A DNA stretch of 64,000 nt, from the NCBI RefSeq assembly GCF_013408745.1, contig NZ_JACCBJ010000001.1, positions 3,853,148 through 3,917,147 of the forward strand, written 5' to 3'. Position numbers and translations under genes: made by a program. The notes beneath the pieces are model-generated. The model worked only from the letters and a program-made list of their open reading frames with translations. It ran no database searches and was not told the origin of the DNA. The stretch is from Leifsonia soli (GTDB lineage Bacteria > Actinomycetota > Actinomycetes > Actinomycetales > Microbacteriaceae). Of the stretch, positions 1 through 8,771 are shown piece after piece (position 1 is the first letter of the stretch; every line of letters starts with the position of its first letter).

Positions 1-213
1 ATGTCGCTCGGCTTCGTGGTGGGCGGCTCCATCGTCACCGAGGTCGTCTTCAACTACCCCGGGATCGGCACCGTGCTGTTCAAGGCGGCGCAGGCCCAGG
101 ACTACCCGCTCATGCAGGGCATCTTCCTGGTGATCACGATCACCGTCCTGGTCGCGAACCTCCTCGCGGACCTCATGTACGTCTTCCTCGACCCCCGCAC
201 ACGAGAGAGCTGA
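1..213 (+). CDS. Dpp/Opp-type ABC transporter permease, C-terminal fragment
   Basis: Last 70 residues of an inner-membrane permease of a peptide-type importer (DppB/OppB family). The 5' part lies outside the window, so the ATG at base 1 is most likely an internal codon. The visible part carries the family's C-terminal signature: a VVFNYPGIG stretch, a short loop with DYP, a final hydrophobic helix and the closing DPRTR motif. Six bases separate it from the fused permease-ATPase, so it shares an operon with the next three genes. In clusters with sugar enzymes such importers often carry glycosides or oligosaccharides rather than peptides; the substrate here cannot be read from the sequence. Confidence 0.9.
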   Translation: MSLGFVVGGSIVTEVVFNYPGIGTVLFKAAQAQDYPLMQGIFLVITITVLVANLLADLMYVFLDPRTRES

Positions 214-219
214 GCTGAC

Positions 220-2289
220 ATGGCCATCGCCGCCGCCACCGCCGTCGAAGCGGAGAACGCCGAGACGGACACCCCGACATCCCGGTTCGCGTGGATGCGC
301 GCCTTCCGCCGTCCCTGGACCCTCACCGGCATCGTCATCACCGCCGTCTTCTGCATCTTCGGGATCATCGGACCCTGGGTGGCGCCGTACGACCCGTCCG
401 CGGTCAGCAAAGCGACGCTGCAGCCGCCGAGCCCGGAGCACTGGCTCGGCACGACGCAGACCGGGCAGGACGTGCTGTCGCAGATGCTGTACGGCACGCA
501 GATCTCGCTGCTCGTCGGGGTCGGCGCGGCGATCGTCGCGACCGTGCTGTCGGTGCTCGTCGGCCTCGCCGCCGGCTACCTGGGCGGCCTCTCGGACGAA
601 CTGCTGTCGCTGCTCGCCAACGTGTTCCTGGTCATTCCCGCCCTGCCCCTGACGGTCATCCTCGCCTCCTACCTGCCGAAGTCGGGATCGCTCGGCATCA
701 TCCTGGTCATCTCGATCACGGGATGGGCGTGGGGCGCCCGCGTGCTGCGCGCGCAGACCCTGTCGTTGCGCAAGCGCGACTTCGTCGAGGCGGCGCGGGC
801 GACCGGCGAGCGCACGTCGAGCATCATCTTCCGCGACATCTTCCCCAACCAGATCGCCGTGATCGCCGCCAGCTTCCTCGGGACCGTGACCGGCGCGATC
901 CTCACCCAGGCGAGCCTGGCGTTCCTCGGGCTGACGAACGTGACGGAATGGTCCTGGGGGACCATCCTCTACTGGGCGCAGGTGTCGAGCGCGATGCTGA
1001 CCGGCTCGTGGTGGTGGTTCGTGCCCGCCGGTCTCGCCATCGCCCTGCTGGGCACCGGGCTCTCGCTGGTCAACTTCGGCATCGACGAGTTCATCAACCC
1101 GCGCCTGCGTCAGGCCGGCATCGGCACCAGGAAGGCGCAGAGGGCGCAGGTCCGCGCCCAGCGTGCGAAGGTCGTGCGCGGACCGGCCCGCGTGCGCGGG
1201 CAGCGCCCTCCCCACCAGCCGTACGACCCGGTCACCAGCGATGTGATCCTCCGGATCGAGAACCTGCACGTGGACTACGTCGGCGAGAACTCGGTGACGC
1301 CCGCGGTCAACGACGTGTCGCTGACGCTGCGCCGCGGCGAGGTGCTGGGCATCGCGGGGGAGTCCGGGTCGGGCAAATCGACCCTGGCCTACGCCATCAC
1401 GCGGCTGCACAAGCCGCCCGCGCAGATCACAGGCGGCGGCATCTTCTACACGAACACCGACGGGTCGACCACCGACATCCTGCGGATGAGCGACAATGAG
1501 CTCCGCGACTTCCGGTGGGACGAGCTCTCGATCGTGTTCCAGTCGGCCATGCACGCGCTCAACCCGGTGCTGACGGTCGGCGCGCAGCTCGACGACGTCC
1601 TCCGCGCGCACCGGCCCGAGCTGTCCTCGGCCGACCGCGCGGCCCGCGTCGTCGAGCTGCTCGGGCTGGTCGGCATCCAGACCGACCGGGTGAACGCCTA
1701 CCCGCACGAGCTCTCCGGTGGGATGCGGCAGCGCGCCATGATCGCGGTCGGGCTCGCGCTCGACCCCGAGATCATCGTGATGGACGAACCGACCACGGCC
1801 CTCGACGTCGTCATCCAGCGCCAGATCATCGAGAAGATCATCGAGCTGAAGGACCGCCTCGGGTTCGCGGTCGTCTTCATCACCCACGACCTGTCTCTGC
1901 TCATCGAGCTCTCGGACACCATCGCGGTGATGTACGCCGGCCGGGTCGTCGAGCTCGCCGACGCCGACGAGTTCTACCGCAACCCGCGGCACCCGTACAG
2001 CCAGGGACTGCTGGCGTCGTTCCCGACGCTGTCCGGGCCGAAGCGCGAGCTCGCCGGCATCCCGGGGTCGCCGCCCGACCTGCGGCAGCTGCCGACGGGA
2101 TGCGCGTTCGCGCCACGCTGCCCGCTCGCCTTCGACCGCTGCGTCGAGGTCGTGCCTCCGCTCATCCCTCTGGCCGGACCCGCCGAGTGGCGGCAGGCCG
2201 AGGCCGCCTGCCTCCTCTACGAAGGCGACGGATCGGCGGCCGCCCGGGTGCCGGATGGGATCGCAGAACGGATTGAGGACGCCCGATGA
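220..2289 (+). CDS. Fused Dpp/Opp-type permease (DppC) and ATPase (DppD)
   Basis: A 689-residue protein joining two subunits of a peptide-type importer. Residues about 1-295 are a DppC-like permease with six hydrophobic segments and the ATPase-docking EAA loop (FVEAARATG, 188-196). A basic, Arg/Gln-rich linker (about 298-335) leads into a complete ATPase: Walker A near 380-388, signature LSGGMRQR (498-505), Walker B IIVMDEP (518-524), H-loop His556. The C-terminal Cys-containing tail (around TGCAFAPRCP) is typical of Opp/Dpp ATPases. The frame is continuous with no internal stop, so this is a true fusion; the paralogous importer at 8772-12557 keeps the parts separate. Its stop overlaps the next start by 4 bp (ATGA). 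Confidence 0.95.
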   Translation: MAIAAATAVEAENAETDTPTSRFAWMRAFRRPWTLTGIVITAVFCIFGIIGPWVAPYDPSAVSKATLQPPSPEHWLGTTQTGQDVLSQMLYGTQISLLVGVGAAIVATVLSVLVGLAAGYLGGLSDELLSLLANVFLVIPALPLTVILASYLPKSGSLGIILVISITGWAWGARVLRAQTLSLRKRDFVEAARATGERTSSIIFRDIFPNQIAVIAASFLGTVTGAILTQASLAFLGLTNVTEWSWGTILYWAQVSSAMLTGSWWWFVPAGLAIALLGTGLSLVNFGIDEFINPRLRQAGIGTRKAQRAQVRAQRAKVVRGPARVRGQRPPHQPYDPVTSDVILRIENLHVDYVGENSVTPAVNDVSLTLRRGEVLGIAGESGSGKSTLAYAITRLHKPPAQITGGGIFYTNTDGSTTDILRMSDNELRDFRWDELSIVFQSAMHALNPVLTVGAQLDDVLRAHRPELSSADRAARVVELLGLVGIQTDRVNAYPHELSGGMRQRAMIAVGLALDPEIIVMDEPTTALDVVIQRQIIEKIIELKDRLGFAVVFITHDLSLLIELSDTIAVMYAGRVVELADADEFYRNPRHPYSQGLLASFPTLSGPKRELAGIPGSPPDLRQLPTGCAFAPRCPLAFDRCVEVVPPLIPLAGPAEWRQAEAACLLYEGDGSAAARVPDGIAERIEDAR

Positions 2290-3491
2290 CGACGATCGAG
2301 ACAGCACCCCAGGCGGCATCGCCTTCCGGCGACGACGTGCCGGTGCTCGAGGCACGCCACGTCACCAAGCACTTCACCGTGCACAGCTCGCCGTTCCGTC
2401 GCGGTCCGCGCCGCGTCGTCCATGCCGCCGACGACGTGTCGCTCGCCCTCTACGCCGGGCGGATCATGGCGCTCGTCGGCGAGTCCGGATCGGGCAAGTC
2501 GACCTTCGCCCGGCTGCTCGCGCAGCTGCACCCGGTGACCTCCGGCGAGATCCTCTACCGCGGCACGCCGGTCCGGGTGAAGGGCGGGGCGTCGTTCCGG
2601 GCGCACGTCAGCAAGGTGCAGCTGATCCTGCAGGATCCGTTCGGGTCGTTCAACCCGGTGGCGACGATCGCGCGAACGCTGACCCGCGCGGTCCGCATCC
2701 ACCATCCGAAAGCCGACGGACCCGCCCAGCGGCGCATCATCGACGACCTGCTGGCCCAGGTGAGCCTGCGGCCCGCACGCCAGTTCACCGAGAAGTACCC
2801 GCACGAGCTCTCCGGCGGTCAGCTGCAGCGCATCTCGATCGCGCGGGCGCTCGCCGCCGATCCCGACGTCTTCCTGGCCGACGAGCCGGTGTCGAGCCTG
2901 GATGTGTCCATCCGTCTCGGCGTGCTCAACCTGCTCCGCCGGCTGGTGGAGGAACGTGGGGTCGCCCTGCTGTACGTCACGCACGACATCGCCTCGGCCC
3001 GCTACTTCGCCGAGGACACCAGCGTGATGTACGCCGGGCAGCTCGTCGAGGCGGGCCCGAGCGAGACCGTGACGCAGAAGGCGGCGCACCCCTACACGCA
3101 GCTGCTCATCGCCTCCGCGCCCGACCCCTCCCGGCCCGACGAGGCGCGGCCGCGCGACATCGGTCAGCCGCCCAGCCTGATCGACCCGCCCTCCGGCTGC
3201 CGGTTCCACCCGCGCTGCCCGTTCGCGATGGAGCGCTGCCGCACCGACGCGCCGCCCGCCTTCGCCCTCGAGGACGGCCAGTGGGCGAAGTGCTGGCTGT
3301 ACGCGGACGACGCGGAGGCGGCCGAGCGGAGGGCCGAGAACGCCGTCGCCTACGGGCTGGGCGCCGTGCGCCCGGCCGGCCGCCGCATCCCCACCGGGCC
3401 GGACGCCCCCACAGACCCTCGGAAGAGCACAGACGCTCGGACGAGCCCAGACGCTCCAGAAACAACCGACACCAAGGGAGACCAGCAATGA
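2286..3491 (+). CDS. Dpp/Opp-type ABC transporter ATP-binding protein (DppF-like)
   Basis: A 401-residue cytoplasmic ATPase that pairs with the DppD half of the upstream fusion to power import. Visible motifs: Walker A GESGSGKST (about 65-73), signature LSGGQLQR (175-182), Walker B VFLADEPVSSLD, H-loop in YVTHDIASAR, and the Opp-type C-terminal domain with a Cys pair (GCRFHPRCP). The extreme C-terminus is an unusual low-complexity tail rich in Pro, Thr and Asp. It starts inside the stop codon of the fusion gene (ATGA) and ends inside the start codon of the lipoprotein gene, so the three are translationally coupled. Confidence 0.95.
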   Translation: MTTIETAPQAASPSGDDVPVLEARHVTKHFTVHSSPFRRGPRRVVHAADDVSLALYAGRIMALVGESGSGKSTFARLLAQLHPVTSGEILYRGTPVRVKGGASFRAHVSKVQLILQDPFGSFNPVATIARTLTRAVRIHHPKADGPAQRRIIDDLLAQVSLRPARQFTEKYPHELSGGQLQRISIARALAADPDVFLADEPVSSLDVSIRLGVLNLLRRLVEERGVALLYVTHDIASARYFAEDTSVMYAGQLVEAGPSETVTQKAAHPYTQLLIASAPDPSRPDEARPRDIGQPPSLIDPPSGCRFHPRCPFAMERCRTDAPPAFALEDGQWAKCWLYADDAEAAERRAENAVAYGLGAVRPAGRRIPTGPDAPTDPRKSTDARTSPDAPETTDTKGDQQ

Positions 3492-5146
3492 ATCGCAGAA
3501 GGTCCATACGTCGCGCCGCCATCGGCGCGGCTTTGGCCGCCTCGCTCGTCGTGCCGCTCGCCGCCTGCTCGTCGAACGGTTCGGGCTCGGGCGACGGACT
3601 GATCCTCAACGTGGCGAGTCAGTCCGACAGCCTCACGCAGTCCTTCAACCCGTACCTGCCGAACACCGCGCAGGGCGCCACCTACACCAACCAGGGCGCC
3701 GGCGGCTTCATCTACGAGCCGCTCGTGCAGATCAACAACGTCGACATCGGCCACGACATCCCGTGGCTGGCGAAGTCGTGGGAGTGGAGCGACGAGAACA
3801 AGACGCTCACCCTGCACCTGCAGTCGGGCGTGAAGTGGACGGACGGCAAGAAGTTCTCGGCCGACGACGTCGTGTTCACCTACGACCTGCTGAAGAAGTA
3901 CCCGGCTCTCAACGTGGGCGGCGTCGACTTCGACACCATCACAGCCAAGGACCCCGACACCGTCGTGATGACCTTCGCAGCGCCGTCGGAGACGAAGTTC
4001 ACCTCCCTGGTCTCGGCCGCGATCGTCTCCAAGCACATCTGGTCGAAGGTGGGCGACCCCACCAAGTACGTCGACAAGAACCCGGTCGGCACGGGGCCGT
4101 TCATCCTCGACACCTTCTCGCCGCAGAGCTTCGTGCTCAAGACGAACAAGGACTACTGGCAGACGCCCGCGAAGATCGGCGGCATCCGGTTCATCCCCTA
4201 CAAGGACAACCAGGGCCAGACGAACGCGCTCGTGCAGGGCCAGGCCGACTGGTCGGGCACCTACATCGCCGACGCCGAGAAGACGTACCTGTCGAAGAGC
4301 AAGGACAACCACTACTGGGCTCCGGTCGTCGGATCGGACGGACTCATCCCCAACCTGGAGAAGTGGCCGCTGAGCGACATCGCCGTGCGCCGCGCGATCA
4401 GCCTGGGCGTCGACCGGGCGCAGATCGGTGCGGCGACCGACTCGCCGCCCGCGACGAGCCAGACCGGACTCCCGATGCCCGCCTTCGAGAGCGAGGTCGC
4501 AGCCAAGTACAAGAACCTCGACTTCAAACAGGACAAGCCGGCCGCCGAGAAGCAGCTGACCGACGCCGGCTACACGAAGGGATCGGACGGCTACTACGAG
4601 AAGGACGGCAAGAAGGTCGAGTTCTCGGTGAGCTTCCCGGCGTCGTACACCGACATCGCGGCGCGCGCCCAGGTTCTCGTGTCGCAGCTGAAGGACCTCG
4701 GGATCAAGCTCGACATCGACACCACCTCGGTGAACGACATCAACAAGATCACCGCCGACGGAACCTTCCAGTCGACCATCGGCTACCCGGTCGGCCCGGC
4801 GCCCCGCGCGTTCAACATCTACGACTCGATGATGAACCCGAACAAGTACTACCCGCTGGGGCAGGCGACGCCGACGTTCGAGAACATCGAGCGCTTCAAC
4901 GACCCGGTCGCGAAGGAGCTGTTCACCAAGTACCCGCTGGCGACCACGGACGCGGAGCGGGCGCAGATCCTCGAGCAGCTCGAAGGCATCTGGATCGACC
5001 AGCTGCCGATGATCGTGATGTTCTACTGGGGCAACTACGGCGACTGGAGCAGCGCGAAGGTCACCGGCTGGCCGAGCGAGGACAACCCCTACTTCGCGCC
5101 GTACCCCAACCCGGTGGTGGCGCTGAAGCTGAAGCCGGTCTCCTGA
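3488..5146 (+). CDS. Extracellular solute-binding lipoprotein, family 5 (DppA/OppA-like)
   Basis: A 552-residue binding protein for the adjacent Dpp-type importer. The ATG at 3488 overlaps the ATPase stop and gives a classic lipoprotein signal: Arg-rich n-region, hydrophobic core and a lipobox ending at Cys27 (LAAC), so the mature protein is membrane-anchored outside the cell. The body has the family-5 pattern: NPYLPNTA early, a WTDGKKFSADDVVFTYDLL block, and FRP-like features of dipeptide/oligosaccharide binders. In other actinobacteria this family also binds cello- and xylo-oligosaccharides, and the neighbouring sugar enzymes favour a glycoside ligand; that is inference. A GC-rich stem-loop follows the stop. 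Confidence 0.93.
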   Translation: MNRRRSIRRAAIGAALAASLVVPLAACSSNGSGSGDGLILNVASQSDSLTQSFNPYLPNTAQGATYTNQGAGGFIYEPLVQINNVDIGHDIPWLAKSWEWSDENKTLTLHLQSGVKWTDGKKFSADDVVFTYDLLKKYPALNVGGVDFDTITAKDPDTVVMTFAAPSETKFTSLVSAAIVSKHIWSKVGDPTKYVDKNPVGTGPFILDTFSPQSFVLKTNKDYWQTPAKIGGIRFIPYKDNQGQTNALVQGQADWSGTYIADAEKTYLSKSKDNHYWAPVVGSDGLIPNLEKWPLSDIAVRRAISLGVDRAQIGAATDSPPATSQTGLPMPAFESEVAAKYKNLDFKQDKPAAEKQLTDAGYTKGSDGYYEKDGKKVEFSVSFPASYTDIAARAQVLVSQLKDLGIKLDIDTTSVNDINKITADGTFQSTIGYPVGPAPRAFNIYDSMMNPNKYYPLGQATPTFENIERFNDPVAKELFTKYPLATTDAERAQILEQLEGIWIDQLPMIVMFYWGNYGDWSSAKVTGWPSEDNPYFAPYPNPVVALKLKPVS

Positions 5147-5161
5147 CCGGACGTGCACCGT

Positions 5162-5195
5162 CCGCGGGCGGGCCGGTCACCCGGTCCGCCCGCGG
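5162..5195 (+). terminator. Stem-loop after binding-protein gene
   Basis: Two 15-nt arms (5162-5176 and 5181-5195) pair with one mismatch around a 4-nt loop, between the lipoprotein stop (5146) and the ThuA start (5217). There is no U-tract. It more likely protects or partly terminates the importer mRNA, lowering expression of the enzymes behind it, than ends transcription fully. Similar stem-loops follow three other binding-protein genes in the window. Confidence 0.65.
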
Positions 5196-5216
5196 TCTCG
5201 CAAGAGAACGAGAGAG

Positions 5217-5885
5217 ATGACGCACAACAAGAACGCACTGGTCGTCGTGAACGGCGACGACATCCACCACGACCTGCTGACGGCCTCCCTGGTGTACCAG
5301 CAGCTCGGCATCGAGGCGGGCCTCGTGACGCGACGCGGGATGGGCATGAACCGCTTCGTCGACGCCCGGCCGGAGACGGCCGACGCCGACACCTACCTGC
5401 TCTACACATCGGGCGGCCTCTTCCCGACGGCGCAGCAGCAGGCGCTGTCCGATGCGGTGCGGGCCGGGAAGGGGCTCGTCGGCATCCACGGGGCGAACAT
5501 CCTGGGCTGGGAGGGGGATGGGCTGGACCCGGCCGACCGGCCCATGTTCGAGCTGCTCGGCAATCGCTACCTCTCCCACGGGCCCGGCCACCACGAGGGC
5601 CGGCACACGATCGAGATCGTGGGAGAGCATCCCATCACCGAGGGCATCGCCGACTTCGAGCTGTTCGACGAGTACTACGAGTTCGAGCTCGCGGACGACG
5701 ACGTGCAGGTGCTCGCGCGCAGGCACCGCGCGGACGGCGCCGAGATCCCCGTGATGTACGGGCGGGAGGCCGGAGCGGGCCGCGTGGTGTATCTGGCACT
5801 CGGCCACGACCTGCGCTCGTGGGGCGAACCGCCCGTGCGCGAACTCGTGCGGCGAGCCCTGCTGTGGACGGCGGGGGCGCTGTGA
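5217..5885 (+). CDS. ThuA-like domain protein
   Basis: A 222-residue cytoplasmic protein of the ThuA (trehalose utilisation, class-I glutamine amidotransferase-like fold) family. It opens with ALVVVNGDDIHHDLL, has GLVGIHGANILGW where the fold's nucleophile elbow would be, and a late RVVYLALGHDLRSW segment typical of ThuA proteins. In Sinorhizobium, thuA acts with the Gfo/Idh dehydrogenase ThuB on 3-keto-trehalose. Here it lies behind a Dpp-type importer and overlaps a xylose-isomerase-like gene by 4 bp (GTGA). Inference: it takes part in breakdown of an oxidised sugar or glycoside; the exact reaction is unknown. Start ATG 5217 follows an AGAGAG-rich ribosome site. Confidence 0.85.
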   Translation: MTHNKNALVVVNGDDIHHDLLTASLVYQQLGIEAGLVTRRGMGMNRFVDARPETADADTYLLYTSGGLFPTAQQQALSDAVRAGKGLVGIHGANILGWEGDGLDPADRPMFELLGNRYLSHGPGHHEGRHTIEIVGEHPITEGIADFELFDEYYEFELADDDVQVLARRHRADGAEIPVMYGREAGAGRVVYLALGHDLRSWGEPPVRELVRRALLWTAGAL

Positions 5886-6703
5886 GCGCGCCGGAGACCA
5901 TCGGCGGCCCCGGCATCGGTGGCGCAGGCGCAGACGCTCGGCCGCTCGCCGTCATGGGCTACACGATCCTGGAGCACGCGCTCGCCGACCTGGAGGGCGC
6001 CTTCGACCGGGTGGCCGCCATCGGCTATCTCGGCGTCGAGACCTATGGTCTCGTCGAAGCGTACGGCCCAGAGCGCGTGCGCGTCGCCGCCGCGGCGTCC
6101 GGCCTCGCCATCACGAGCGCGCACACGCCGTTCCCGGCGGGCGAGGCCGCAGAGCGGCTGCTGGATGCCGCGCAGGCCCTCGGCGCGCCGACCCTGGTGT
6201 GGTCGATGGAGCGCGAGGAGTTCGACTCGCCCGACCGCATCCGCGCGGGCGTCGAGCGGGTCAACGAAGCGGCGGAGAACGCCGCTGCCCGGGGTCTCAC
6301 CATCGGCTACCACAACCACTTCGCCGAGTTCTCGCAGGTGTTCGACGGACGCCAGGCCTACGACCTCCTCCTCGACCTGCTCGACCCCCGGGTCGTTGTG
6401 GAGCTCGACGCCTACTGGGCACGGATGGGCGGCGCCGACCCCGCCGAGGTGCTGACCCGCCTGGGCGACCGCGCACGGCTGGTCCACATCAAGGACGGCC
6501 CTGCGGTCAGCTACGAGGACGACGTGATGGTTCCGATCGGCGACGGCGCGATGGACTGGGGACGCATCCTGAGCGCCCCGTCCGGCCTGCGCTGGCACAT
6601 CGTCGAGCTCGAGCGGTTGAGCGTCGACACCTTCGACGCGCTGGAGCAGTCCTACCGCCACCTCGTCGGTCTCGGCGTCTCGCGCGGGAGCGTCGCCGCA
6701 TGA
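5882..6703 (+). CDS. Sugar phosphate isomerase/epimerase-like TIM barrel
   Basis: A 273-residue protein of the xylose-isomerase-like TIM-barrel family (AP-endonuclease-2 fold). The GTG at 5882 overlaps the ThuA stop and is chosen over longer frames that would run through thuA. Candidate metal/active-site stations are visible: IGYHNH (141-146), VELDAYW (Glu174, Asp176) and VHIKD (His202). It is not a true XylA, which is longer and carries different motifs (see 43258). A paralogue at 18292 shares the YHNH-x2-EFSQ-x2-DGR and ELD-x-YWA patterns. Relatives isomerise or epimerise keto-sugars, and some act as subunits of C-glycoside deglycosidases; the role here is unresolved. Confidence 0.88.
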   Translation: MSAPETIGGPGIGGAGADARPLAVMGYTILEHALADLEGAFDRVAAIGYLGVETYGLVEAYGPERVRVAAAASGLAITSAHTPFPAGEAAERLLDAAQALGAPTLVWSMEREEFDSPDRIRAGVERVNEAAENAAARGLTIGYHNHFAEFSQVFDGRQAYDLLLDLLDPRVVVELDAYWARMGGADPAEVLTRLGDRARLVHIKDGPAVSYEDDVMVPIGDGAMDWGRILSAPSGLRWHIVELERLSVDTFDALEQSYRHLVGLGVSRGSVAA

Positions 6704-7677
6704 GTGCGCGCGTGCTGTTCCTCGGAGGCAACGGGATGATCGGCTCGGCCGCTGCCCGCGAAGCCGTCGCCCGGGGTATCGACCTCACCATCGTCACCCG
6801 CTCGGAGCCGCGGCGCATGGTGCCGGAGGGCGTCCGCATCCTGACCGGCGATGTCCGGGACCCCGCCGCGCTGCCGGCGCTGCTCGGGGACGAGCGGTGG
6901 GACGCCGTCGTCAACTGGGTGGCCTTCACGCCGAAGGACCTGGACGGGCACGTGGAGTACTTCGGCGAGCGCACCGGCCAGTACGTCTTCATCTCCACGT
7001 GCTCCGTGTTCGCGCGTCCGGTGCCGTTGCTGCCGATCACCGAATCCTCTCCGCGGCGGCAGCCCGTCTTCGGGTACGCCAGGGACAAGATCGCATGCGA
7101 ACTCCTGCTGGAGAACGCCTATCGTGAGCGGGGCTTCCCGCTCACGATCGTCCGCCCGTTCCACACCTACGACGAGACGACCGTGCCGGTGCTCGCCGGC
7201 TGGACGGCGATCGAGCGGATGCGCGCGGGCGAACCGGTCGTCGTCCACGGTGACGGCACGTCGCTCTGGACGCTGATGCACTCCAGCGACTTCGCCCGCG
7301 CGTTCGTGCCGCTGCTCGGCGAGGGGCACGCGATCGGCGAGAGCGTGAACGTCGTCAGCGGCGACATCCTCACCTGGGACCAGATCCACCTGGAGCTGGC
7401 CCGTGCCGCCGGTGTGCGCTCGCCGCTGCTGGTGCACCGCTCGAGTGAGACGATCGGCGAGGAGATCCCCGGGTGGGACGAGGTGCTCGAGCACGACTTC
7501 CGGCACACGATGCTGTTCGACACGACGAAGCTGCAGCGGCTGGTTCCCGGCTTCGCGCCGGCGGTGCCGTTCGCCGAGGGGGCACGCCGAGTGGTGCGCC
7601 ACCACGACGAGCATGCGGGGGCGCGCCGCGTCAACGCGGAACTCGCCGCGGCATTCGATCGTCTCGCGGCGCGGTAA
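6700..7677 (+). CDS. NAD-dependent epimerase/dehydratase (extended SDR)
   Basis: A 325-residue extended short-chain dehydrogenase. It has an N-terminal Rossmann motif (FLGGNGMIGSAA, about residues 6-17) and a later Tyr-x3-Lys catalytic pair (YARDK, just after the ISTCSVF strand). The ATG at 6700 overlaps the previous stop (ATGA). Family members use NAD(P) to epimerise, dehydrate or reduce (often nucleotide-) sugars. In an operon with ThuA and an isomerase-like protein it probably acts on a free sugar or glycoside intermediate. The last gene of the cluster, a GntR regulator, begins 12 bp downstream. Confidence 0.88.
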   Translation: MSARVLFLGGNGMIGSAAAREAVARGIDLTIVTRSEPRRMVPEGVRILTGDVRDPAALPALLGDERWDAVVNWVAFTPKDLDGHVEYFGERTGQYVFISTCSVFARPVPLLPITESSPRRQPVFGYARDKIACELLLENAYRERGFPLTIVRPFHTYDETTVPVLAGWTAIERMRAGEPVVVHGDGTSLWTLMHSSDFARAFVPLLGEGHAIGESVNVVSGDILTWDQIHLELARAAGVRSPLLVHRSSETIGEEIPGWDEVLEHDFRHTMLFDTTKLQRLVPGFAPAVPFAEGARRVVRHHDEHAGARRVNAELAAAFDRLAAR

Positions 7678-7689
7678 CGAGTGGTATGA

Positions 7690-8499
7690 ATGAGGCGTGC
7701 TATCGGCAGGGAGAGGGTATCGACGTTGACGCAGCCGGAGACTCTCGGTCGGGATGCGGTCGCCGCCATCCGGCCTGACTACCCCGAGCCCCTGTGGATC
7801 CAGGTGATCAACCTGATCAACCACGAGATTGCGACCGGCGTGCTGAAGCCGGGCTCGCGCCTCCCCCCGGAGCGCGAGCTGTGCCAGCAGCTGTCGATCT
7901 CGCGGGTGACCCTGCGCAAGGCGCTCAGCCAGCTGGTCGAGGACGGCGTGCTCAGCGCCTCCCACGGTCGCGGCTGGTATGTCGCCCAGGCCCCCGCGCC
8001 GGGCAAGGACTTCCCGAACAACCTCGAGTCGTTCAGCGAGACCGCGCACCGGATGGGGCTCGCGGCGTCGTCCACCGTGCTGCGCGCGGAGACGAAGGCC
8101 GCGACCCTGGACGAGGCGGAGGAGCTGGGCGTCGCACCCGGCACGCCGCTGTTCCACCTGGAGCGGGTCCGCCTGCTGGATGACGTGCCGATCGCCGTCG
8201 ACGTCACGCGGCTGCCCGCATCCATAGCGCCGTCGCTCGAGGCGGTCGACTTCGCCACCGCATCCTTCTACGAGGCGTTGGCGGATGCCGGCATCGAGCC
8301 CTTCCGCGCCGATGCGACGATCGAGGCGCGGGAGGCGACAGGGGCTGTCGCGGAGCACCTGGGCCTGGAGCTCGGCAAACCGGTCCTGGTCATGCGACAG
8401 GTCGCGGTCGACCAGTCCGAGCGCCCCCTCTTCGTGTCGACCATCACGTACGCCGGCGAGCGCTACCGCCTGCGCACGCACTTCGCGCGCACGCGCTAG
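7690..8499 (+). CDS. GntR-family regulator with UTRA domain (HutC type)
   Basis: A 269-residue transcription factor: N-terminal winged helix (PPERELCQQLSISRVTLRKAL, split here as PPERELC then SRVTLRKAL) followed by a UTRA effector-binding domain from about residue 110. It probably senses a sugar-derived ligand and represses the preceding importer operon. The start is uncertain: the ATG at 7690 has no good ribosome site, while a TTG at 7726 lies 8 nt behind GGGAGAGG and would give 257 residues, the length of its paralogue at 15502. The two share the DYP-x-PLW and HGRGWYV patterns, so both Dpp importers appear to have arisen with their regulators by duplication. Confidence 0.9.
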   Translation: MRRAIGRERVSTLTQPETLGRDAVAAIRPDYPEPLWIQVINLINHEIATGVLKPGSRLPPERELCQQLSISRVTLRKALSQLVEDGVLSASHGRGWYVAQAPAPGKDFPNNLESFSETAHRMGLAASSTVLRAETKAATLDEAEELGVAPGTPLFHLERVRLLDDVPIAVDVTRLPASIAPSLEAVDFATASFYEALADAGIEPFRADATIEAREATGAVAEHLGLELGKPVLVMRQVAVDQSERPLFVSTITYAGERYRLRTHFARTR

Positions 8500-8562
8500 C
8501 GCGCACCCCTCCGCCCCTCCGCCCCCCTCTGCGCATTGCGGTGTCACCGTCCGTCCGCTGCG

Positions 8563-8750
8563 CGAACGGAGGAGATCCCGGACGGTACGGCTCCGCGTGC
8601 CTCCGTTCGTGGCGAATCGCCGCGCCGTTCGCCGAGATCTCCTCCCTTTCGGACCGCGATGAAAACGGAGGAGTTCACCGGGCGGCACGCCGCAGGACGC
8701 GAGAAACGGAGGAGGTTCGAAGCCGGAGAGGTCCCGAGTACCTCCGTTCG
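8563..8750. repeat. Cluster of direct and inverted AACGGAGG repeats
   Basis: The 272-bp gap between the convergent GntR and ATPase genes (8500-8771) holds no gene but is repeat-rich. AACGGAGGAG occurs at 8566 (as AACGGAGGAGAT), 8664 and 8705. The inverted form CCTCCGTTCG occurs at 8600 and 8741, and GATCTCCTCC at 8636. The 10-nt arms 8563-8572 and 8600-8609 form a perfect hairpin, and 8705-8712 can pair with 8741-8748. It may act as a bidirectional terminator or be a decayed repeat element. Confidence 0.6.
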
Positions 8751-8771
8751 CCGCATCGGGCGGGCGCGGAG

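Noticed and set aside
1135..1245. Frameshift or missed stop splitting the permease-ATPase gene
   Set aside because: The linker region is open in one frame, and the residues are consistent with a real basic linker; no start with a good ribosome site precedes the ATPase part.
5882..6703. TIM-barrel protein as a second xylose isomerase
   Set aside because: It is 273 residues and lacks the XylA motifs ([22 protein letters not shown]) seen in the true xylA at 43258.
8563..8750. Possible CRISPR array in the repeat-rich gap
   Set aside because: Repeats are short (about 10 bp), irregularly spaced and in both orientations; there are no uniform spacers and no cas genes.
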